Of a DNA stretch of 64,000 nt, positions 59,413 to 64,000 are shown piece after piece; position 1 is the first letter of the stretch; each line of letters begins with the position of its first letter. Position numbers and translations under genes: made by a program. The DNA is from Thermoplasmata archaeon (GTDB lineage Archaea; Thermoplasmatota; Thermoplasmata; RBG-16-68-12). Location: positions 27,441-91,440 of the forward strand of contig DASWDU010000044.1 in NCBI GenBank assembly GCA_036395115.1, in the 5' to 3' direction. The notes beneath the pieces are model-generated. The model searched no databases and had not been told where the DNA came from. It saw only the letters and a list, made by a program, of their open reading frames with translations.

Positions 59413-60386
59413 GTCAGTTCACAGAGACGCACGAGAAAGACTTGACGTTCAAGAGAGAGCTCGAGCCCGAGGCGGGGCCCGATACCGCGCGCTGCCCGAA
59501 CTGCGGCAGCTACGCCCTCTACGTCGACCCGGTCCGCGGGGAGCGCGTCTGCGACAACTGCGGGTTCGTCGTCGACGAGGGCCTCGTGGACTTGGGCCCC
59601 GACTGGACGACGTTCGAGGGCGACGACCGGATCCGGGCAGGCCCGCCTCCGTCCGTCATGGCGCCGGACAAGGGGCTCGGTTCTATGGTGGGCAACGGCT
59701 TACGGGACGCGAAGGGGAACCCGATCGACGCCCGCAGCGTGGCCGCGTTGAATCGGCTCCGGCGGGTCAGCCGCTGGACGCGGTACGACCGCACGGAGCG
59801 GGCCCTGGCGCCGGGCCTCGCGCAGCTCTCGAGCCTGTCCGCCCGCATGGGCTTGGCGCCCGCGTTCCGGGAGCGGGCGGCGATCCTGCTCCGGCGGACG
59901 ATCGAGGCGGGGCTGTCGCGCGGCCGCTCGATGGACGCGATCGTCGCCGCCGTCGTCTATCTGGCGTCGAAGCAGCTCGGCGCGCCCCGCGGCCTGCACG
60001 AGCTGGCGCAGGAGACGGGCGTGACGATCCACCGTATCTCGCTGACGGCGAAGGTGGTCGGCCGGGAGCTCGGCGTGTTCAGCCGGCCGTCGCGCGCGGA
60101 CGACTTCGTCCCCCGGTTCGCGTCCCAGCTCGGCCTGGACGGGTCCGTGGGCGAGCGGGCGTTGGCGCTCATCGCCCAGGCGGGCGACTCGAAGATCCTC
60201 GAGGCGAACTCCCCCGTGGGCATCGCGGCCGGCGCGCTCTACCTGGCGTCGGAGGAGCTCGGCGTGCCGCTGACGCAGGCTCAGATCGCCCGCCTGACGG
60301 GCGTGAGCGAGGTCACCATCCGAAAACACTATCGTCTGCTGAAGGATTTCCTGTCCGAGAAGGAGAACCCATTGGAGGCGGCTTGA
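59409..60386 (+). CDS. tfb: Transcription initiation factor B (TFB)
   Basis: Recruits RNA polymerase to TBP-TATA complexes. 325 residues: N-terminal zinc ribbon (RCPNCGSYALY, RVCDNCGFVVDEG), B-finger/linker region (DDRIRAGPPPSVMAPDKGLGS), and two cyclin repeats (LLRRTIEAGLSRGRSMDAIV... and IAQAGDSKILEANSPVGIAAGALYLA). The second repeat has the recognition helix-turn-helix LTQAQIARLTGVSEVTIRKHY. ATG 59409 sits in the HxlR stop. A second TFB elsewhere would mark this one as specialised. Confidence 0.92.
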   Translation: MSQFTETHEKDLTFKRELEPEAGPDTARCPNCGSYALYVDPVRGERVCDNCGFVVDEGLVDLGPDWTTFEGDDRIRAGPPPSVMAPDKGLGSMVGNGLRDAKGNPIDARSVAALNRLRRVSRWTRYDRTERALAPGLAQLSSLSARMGLAPAFRERAAILLRRTIEAGLSRGRSMDAIVAAVVYLASKQLGAPRGLHELAQETGVTIHRISLTAKVVGRELGVFSRPSRADDFVPRFASQLGLDGSVGERALALIAQAGDSKILEANSPVGIAAGALYLASEELGVPLTQAQIARLTGVSEVTIRKHYRLLKDFLSEKENPLEAA

Positions 60387-60679
60387 TCGCGGGGATCTGC
60401 CCGACCTGCGGGTTGCCCAAGGAGATCTGCGTCTGCGAGGACCTGGGCCGCGAGACGACCCAGTTGTCCGTCGAGATGGATACGCGCCGCTACGGGAAGG
60501 CCGTGACCGTCGTGCGAGGCTTGGAGTCGAAACCGGACGAGGCGGAGAAGCTCGCCCGGGAGCTCAAGAAAGGCCTCGCGACCGGCGGATCCGGCAAAGG
60601 CGGTGTGATCGTGCTCCAGGGCGACCATCGCAAGGACGTCGTGCAGTTGCTCCAGTCGAAAGGCTACAACGTCCGCTGA
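60383..60679 (+). CDS. Translation initiation factor aIF1 (SUI1)
   Basis: 98 residues. TTG 60383 overlaps the TFB stop as TTGA. The N-terminal ICPTCGLPKEICVCEDL is a Cys knuckle seen in many archaeal aIF1. The SUI1 core follows: KAVTVVRGLESK, LARELKKGLATGGSGKGGVIVLQGDH and VVQLLQSKGY. It ensures start-codon fidelity on the small ribosomal subunit. Confidence 0.9.
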   Translation: MIAGICPTCGLPKEICVCEDLGRETTQLSVEMDTRRYGKAVTVVRGLESKPDEAEKLARELKKGLATGGSGKGGVIVLQGDHRKDVVQLLQSKGYNVR

Positions 60680-60730
60680 CGGCGCCCCTTATCTAGGACG
60701 GCTCCGTTTCGCGGCGCTGCAGGTGGTCCG

Positions 60731-61765
60731 CTGAAGGCCGTCGTCGTAACTCGCTACGGCGGTCCGGACGTCTTGGAGCTCGACCGGGCCCATCCGGATC
60801 CCGTCCCGGGGCCGGACCAGGTGATCGTCCGCGTGCACGCGGCCGCATTGAACCATCTCGACCTGGCGGTCCGGCAGGGGATCCCGACGCTCAAGCTGAC
60901 GCTCCCGCACATCCTCGGTGCCGACGCGGCCGGCGACATCGCCGAGGTCGGATCGGACATCACGGACGTCGAGGCCGGAGACCGGGTCGTCGTGAACCCG
61001 GGGATCTCGTGCGGCCGGTGCGAGTACTGCCTGAAAGGCGAAGACTCCGAGTGCGTCGACTACAAGATCCTCGGAGAACATCTGCCGGGGGCGTACGCGG
61101 AGAAGGTCGCCGTCCCCGCCCGAAACGTCCTCAAGATCCCGACGGACATGGACTTCGCGTCCGCGGCGGCCGCGCCGCTCGCCTTCATGACCGCGTGGCG
61201 TATGTTGATCACGCGCGCGAAGGTGCGTCCGGGCGAGGACGTCCTGATCTTGGGCGCCGGGTCCGGCGTCTCGACCGCCGCGATACAGATCGCGAAGCTG
61301 GCGGGGTGCACGGTCTTCACGACCAGTTCGGGCGACGAAAAACTCGAGAAGGCGAAGGCGCTCGGTGCGGACGTCCTGGTGAATTACAAGGCGATGCCGT
61401 GGTCCAAGGCGATCTGGGAGCTCACGGGCAAGCGCGGGGTCGACGTGATCGTGGACCACGTCGGCGAGGCGACGTTCAAGGACTCCGTCCGAACGCTCCG
61501 CAAGGGGGGCCGCGTCGTCGTGCCGGGCGCGACGACCGGACCGATGCTCGAGCTCGACGCGCGGTACCTGTTCTGGCGCCAGCTCTCGATCCTCGGGTCG
61601 ACGATGGCGAACCAGCGGGAATTTGAGGAGGTCATGAAGCTCGTCTTCATGGGGCGGCTCAAGCCCGTCGTGGACCGCGTCTTCCCGTTGGATCAAGCCC
61701 GCCAGGCCCACGAGTACCTCGAGCGGGGCGAGCAGTTCGGGAAGGTCGTCCTCTCGATCGACTAG
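60731..61765 (+). CDS. Zinc-containing alcohol dehydrogenase-family oxidoreductase (MDR)
   Basis: 344 residues if read from CTG 60731, which gives the standard MDR N-terminus MKAVVVTRYGGPDVLELDR. The next start, TTG 60773, would delete it. AGGTGG lies 4 nt before the CTG. GroES-like domain: GADAAGDIAEVG, structural zinc CGRCEYCLKGEDSEC. Rossmann domain: VLILGAGSGVSTAAIQIAK. YGGP and AALNHLDLAVR are as in quinone-oxidoreductase-like MDRs. Confidence 0.87.
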   Translation: MKAVVVTRYGGPDVLELDRAHPDPVPGPDQVIVRVHAAALNHLDLAVRQGIPTLKLTLPHILGADAAGDIAEVGSDITDVEAGDRVVVNPGISCGRCEYCLKGEDSECVDYKILGEHLPGAYAEKVAVPARNVLKIPTDMDFASAAAAPLAFMTAWRMLITRAKVRPGEDVLILGAGSGVSTAAIQIAKLAGCTVFTTSSGDEKLEKAKALGADVLVNYKAMPWSKAIWELTGKRGVDVIVDHVGEATFKDSVRTLRKGGRVVVPGATTGPMLELDARYLFWRQLSILGSTMANQREFEEVMKLVFMGRLKPVVDRVFPLDQARQAHEYLERGEQFGKVVLSID

Positions 61766-61777
61766 GGATTGCGGCCG

Positions 61778-62032
61778 TCACTCGGCCGCGACTATCTCGG
61801 CCTCGCGGGTGCTGGTTGCCAACGCCCGCCGCCGGCTCGTCCAGGCCCGGATGCGCTGGACAAAGCCACGCCGCCGTGGTTTCCGTCGAGGGAGCAAGAG
61901 GCCGCCTCCCCGCTCCAAAAGGACGACGCTCGCACGGTCCGCAGGCCGGTACTCCCACCGGAGGTAGTCCGCCAGGCCGCGATCCCGCACCCGCTCGCTC
62001 AATGCCCTCTCCCGCACGAACATCGGATACAT
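61778..62032 (-). CDS. 84-residue protein, paralogue A of a duplicated small gene
   Basis: From ATG 62032 (MYPMFVRERALSERVRDRG) the product has 84 residues, exactly as paralogue B at 62449-62703. Shared features are the Met-Tyr start, YxRxEY (YLRWEY here) at 23-28 and a basic KPRR block at 51-54, followed by an Arg/aromatic stretch (QRIRAW). High GC3 supports coding. A 23-bp element conserved between the two copies lies 44 bp upstream. An in-frame ATG at 62044 is the alternative start. Function unknown. Confidence 0.5.
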   Translation of the reverse strand: MYPMFVRERALSERVRDRGLADYLRWEYRPADRASVVLLERGGGLLLPRRKPRRRGFVQRIRAWTSRRRALATSTREAEIVAAE

Positions 62033-62076
62033 GGTTCCGAACATGCCCGGCAGAACGACGCGCGAGGCGAGAGAGA

Positions 62077-62099
62077 TTGACCCGCCTTTGACGGCCGTC
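62077..62099 (-). promoter_or_regulatory. Conserved upstream element, copy A
   Basis: On the minus strand this reads GACGGCCGTC then AAAGGCGGGTCAA. It matches the element at 62748-62770 at 20 of 23 positions and lies exactly 44 bp before ATG 62032. GACGGCCGTC is itself a perfect palindrome. Confidence 0.45.
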
Positions 62100-62139
62100 T
62101 ATCGAAGGCTCGTTGGGATAGCCCACCCCGAAACGAGAC

Positions 62140-62415
62140 TCAGGCTTTCGGCTTTCGCCTCGGTGCGGTATCGATCCTCGATCGAATCGTCCGGATCAGT
62201 TCCGACGATTCGGGGAACCGCATGGCCTTGTCGAGGGAGAAGACGAGCGTCCCGTCTACCTCGACGTCGTAGACCCCATGGGCGCCCGGGACGAGGCGGA
62301 GGTCCGAGAGCTCCTCGCCGAATTCCTTCAGGATGGCGTCCGCGTCCTGGATCGCTTTGCCTTGATAGCGGCAGGGGACGCAGTAGCGAATAAGGACCTC
62401 GGGCAACCGGTCCAT
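62140..62415 (-). CDS. Rdx-family (SelW/SelT-like) thioredoxin-fold protein
   Basis: 91 residues. Redox motif CVPC in LIRYCVPCRYQGKA, then the family's DLRLVPGAHGVYDVEVDG and LVFSLDKAMRFPESSELI. Both active-site residues are Cys, with no in-frame TGA, so this is not a selenoprotein. Small redox protein of unknown partner. It lies between the two 84-residue paralogues on the same strand. Confidence 0.85.
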   Translation of the reverse strand: MDRLPEVLIRYCVPCRYQGKAIQDADAILKEFGEELSDLRLVPGAHGVYDVEVDGTLVFSLDKAMRFPESSELIRTIRSRIDTAPRRKPKA

Positions 62416-62448
62416 GGACGTCGCGGTCGAATAAAAAGCTGCGCCGCC

Positions 62449-62703
62449 TCACGCACGGTCCGTGTCGTCGTGACCGTGCACGTCGAAGGCGGCGAAGCCG
62501 CGGAAGGAGTTCAGGAAGTACCGCAGTCGCAACCCGAGCGAGCGTCTCGGGCGTCTCTTCGTCGCCGGCCGTGGGGCGAGCGCCGCGGAGACGATCCATC
62601 CGACTTCCGACGAGCCGTATTCCATGCGGCCGTACTGCCGGAGGGTGAAGTTGCGGTTGCTGTCCGTCCAGATGCGTGTGTCGTTCGGTCCAATCAGGTA
62701 CAT
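62449..62703 (-). CDS. 84-residue protein, paralogue B of a duplicated small gene
   Basis: From ATG 62703 (MYLIGPNDTRIWTDSNRNF) the product has 84 residues; an upstream GTG at 62712 is possible. It shares with paralogue A the Met-Tyr start, YxRxEY (YGRMEY at 24-29) and a PRR block at 52-54, then LRLRYFLNSF. The TATA element CCATATAG (62786-62793) would place transcription start inside the conserved 23-bp element. Function unknown. Confidence 0.55.
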   Translation of the reverse strand: MYLIGPNDTRIWTDSNRNFTLRQYGRMEYGSSEVGWIVSAALAPRPATKRRPRRSLGLRLRYFLNSFRGFAAFDVHGHDDTDRA

Positions 62704-62747
62704 GTCTTGCACCTCGGTTGGGAGAATGACGCCCGCGACGAACTTGC

Positions 62748-62770
62748 TTGACCCGCCTCCGGCGGCCGTC
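62748..62770 (-). promoter_or_regulatory. Conserved upstream element, copy B
   Basis: Minus strand GACGGCCGCC then GGAGGCGGGTCAA; 20 of 23 positions match copy A, with the same 44-bp spacing to ATG. It lies just downstream of the TATA box shared with the divergent HTH_10 gene. Confidence 0.45.
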
Positions 62771-62785
62771 GAATGACGGCACCAC

Positions 62786-62793
62786 CTATATGG
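62786..62793. promoter_or_regulatory. Shared TATA box of HTH_10 gene and small paralogue B
   Basis: CTATATGG on the plus strand is about 28 bp before ATG 62817. The complementary CCATATAG points toward paralogue B. Confidence 0.5.
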
Positions 62794-62816
62794 CCCGCCG
62801 GCGGCATGGCGGAGCC

Positions 62817-63551
62817 ATGAGCCTCTGGGAGATCTCGTTCCGGACGCAGTACGACTATCCGTTCATGAAGATCTCGAGCCGCCATCCCGGCCTGCCAATC
62901 TCGATGTGGTGCATCTGGAACCGGGAGCTCGTCCAAGTCCCGACGCGGAATGAAACCGTGCTCAAGGACATCGAGAAGGAGATCCGGAAGGCGGGCCACT
63001 GCATCGAGAGCTGGGCCGAGTCGGGCGAATCCCGGCTCTTCATGCTGCGGTGCACGTGCGGGAACCTGGACAGCCCATGGAACGTGTGGGAGGCCCACGA
63101 GGCCGTCGACGCGCCCCCGGCGATCTTCCAGGACGGTTGGGGTCACTTCCGCGTGATCTCGTTCGACGAGACGCGGACGCGGGACCTGTTCCGGGACTTC
63201 AACAAGCGCGGGCCGACCGAGCTCATCCGGAAGCGGGAATTGCCGCTGACCGTCCTGCCGACGTCGATGTGGGTGAACAGCCTCTTCGCCGACATGACCC
63301 AGAAGCAGATGGACGCCCTGCTCAAGGCGCACCGCTACGGATACTACAGCTCGCCGCGTGAGGTCACCACGGAGAACATCTCCCGGAGCCTCGGGGTGAG
63401 CCGCTCGACGTACGAAGAGCATCTGCGGAAGGCGGAGAACCGGGTCATGGGCAACCTGATCCCGTACCTCCAGCTCTTCGCGGCCGGCGAGAAGAAGGCG
63501 GAGAAGATGCCGCTCGCGGAGACCCCGGTCGCGCCGACCGCGGACGCGTGA
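62817..63551 (+). CDS. Bacterio-opsin-activator-like HTH_10 transcription regulator
   Basis: 244 residues from ATG 62817 (MSLWEISFRTQYDYPF), leaderless by TATA position. The N-terminal domain of about 150 residues is a ligand or sensor region with a CTCG segment. The HTH_10 domain follows: MTQKQMDALLKAHRYGYYSS, then TTENISRSLGVSRSTYEEHL. The C-tail is Ala/Pro-rich. The family is common in Halobacteria and Thermoplasmatota and often controls metabolic genes. Target unknown. Confidence 0.87.
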   Translation: MSLWEISFRTQYDYPFMKISSRHPGLPISMWCIWNRELVQVPTRNETVLKDIEKEIRKAGHCIESWAESGESRLFMLRCTCGNLDSPWNVWEAHEAVDAPPAIFQDGWGHFRVISFDETRTRDLFRDFNKRGPTELIRKRELPLTVLPTSMWVNSLFADMTQKQMDALLKAHRYGYYSSPREVTTENISRSLGVSRSTYEEHLRKAENRVMGNLIPYLQLFAAGEKKAEKMPLAETPVAPTADA

Positions 63552-63553
63552 GC

Positions 63554-64000
63554 TCAGGGACTCGGCGGGGCCGGCGGCTTCGGAGGCGCCGCGGGAGGCG
63601 GACCGGCAGGCGAGGCGACCGCGGGCGCCGGCGTCACGGGTTTCTCCGGTGGCGGTAGCGGCGCCGTGTGCGTCTGACCGATGACCTTCCCGCGGACGAC
63701 CGCTCCCTTATCGACGTAGAGCCGGCCACCTTCGTTCACAACATCGCCCTGGACCATGCCGAAGATCTCGAGGTCGCCCCCTGCGGCCTTCGCGGCCTTC
63801 GTCACGAGCCCGTGCAGGACGGCCTTCCCCGAGCGCTCCGCGAGCAGATTGCCCGACACCATCCCGGTGACGTCGCAGAGGCTGTTGTCGCGGACGAACA
63901 GGTCGCCGCGGACCAGGCCGGTCATCGTCGTCGACCGCGGGCCGATCACGACGACGGAGCCCTCGAACCGCTCGTCGAGCACGCCGCCGCGGAAGATGCG
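63554..64000 (-). CDS. Bactofilin-like polymer-forming protein, possibly 5' partial
   Basis: Short beta-helix repeats typical of bactofilin (PF04519-type): FEGSVVVIGPRSTTMTGLVR, GDLFVRDNSLCDVTGMVSGN, and GDLEIFGMVQGDVVNEGG, followed by LYVDKGAVVRGKVIGQT. A Pro/Ala-rich tail of about 45 residues ends the protein. The frame is open to the right edge (Arg-Ile-Phe-Arg-Gly-Gly precede GTG 63982), so the start may be outside the window. It is convergent with the HTH_10 gene, 2 bp apart. Confidence 0.75.
   Translation of the reverse strand, partial: RIFRGGVLDERFEGSVVVIGPRSTTMTGLVRGDLFVRDNSLCDVTGMVSGNLLAERSGKAVLHGLVTKAAKAAGGDLEIFGMVQGDVVNEGGRLYVDKGAVVRGKVIGQTHTAPLPPPEKPVTPAPAVASPAGPPPAAPPKPPAPPSP

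Noticed and set aside
62140..62415. Selenoprotein of the SelW type
   Set aside because: The active site is Cys-x2-Cys with no in-frame TGA before the stop, so no selenocysteine is needed.
1..64000. CRISPR arrays
   Set aside because: No regularly spaced direct repeats of 24-40 bp were found by eye, and no cas motif is present in the genes.

Overview
The window reads as a chromosomal segment of a GC-rich archaeon, most likely an uncultured member of the Thermoplasmatota (inference from gene content and style, not from a database search). Archaeal markers are an alpha/beta 20S proteasome pair, DNA primase large subunit, TFB, aIF1, a type IA topoisomerase, an archaetidylinositol-phosphate-synthase-like enzyme, an Sso-SSB-like protein, HTH_10 and HxlR regulators, and many TATA boxes 24-30 bp upstream of ATG/GTG/TTG codons, which implies mostly leaderless transcripts. 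Several TATA boxes are shared by divergent genes. I see no rRNA, tRNA, CRISPR array, integrase or transposase.

Layout. 1-9.1 kb: an oligopeptide ABC transporter (two permeases, two ATPases, and a membrane-anchored binding protein), interrupted by a divergent secreted beta-propeller gene. 9.1-20.2 kb: housekeeping genes for tRNA modification (TrmJ, TruA), AK6, lipid head-group synthesis, PriL, a glycosyltransferase, cobalamin handling (PduO-type adenosyltransferase plus a BtuF-like protein), the proteasome pair and a chlorite-dismutase-family protein. 20.2-32.6 kb: an accessory island that is visibly poorer in G+C, with different codon use and many nucleic-acid-conflict domains. 32.6-64 kb: housekeeping and envelope genes again: M29 and M20 peptidases, GMC oxidoreductase, CDF transporter, TopA, Rieske proteins, a subtilase, stomatin/NfeD, SSB, MoaA, an NCS1 permease with a class III aminotransferase, the HxlR-TFB-aIF1 operon, and small unknowns.

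The island is the most interesting part. It holds a HEXXH protein paired with a winged-helix protein. Next come a divergent PCNA-fold sliding clamp, a MORC/MutL-like GHKL ATPase and a small basic partner. An RHH regulator overlaps a SPPY-type DNA methyltransferase. An AbiEii-like nucleotidyltransferase overlaps a PD-(D/E)xK-wHTH fusion. Two divergent HEPN-motif genes and another PD-(D/E)xK-like protein complete it. A MutL/MORC-like ATPase next to its own clamp fits no named defence system I know and is my leading candidate for an undescribed system.

Across the window the genes suggest a peptide- and amino-acid-consuming heterotroph: oligopeptide uptake, an exported subtilase, M20 and M29 peptidases, a proteasome and an aminotransferase. 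Exported proteins tend to be held by a C-terminal membrane helix, as expected where there is no peptidoglycan; two of them have Pro-rich tails and one ends in a cytosolic-side zinc ribbon.
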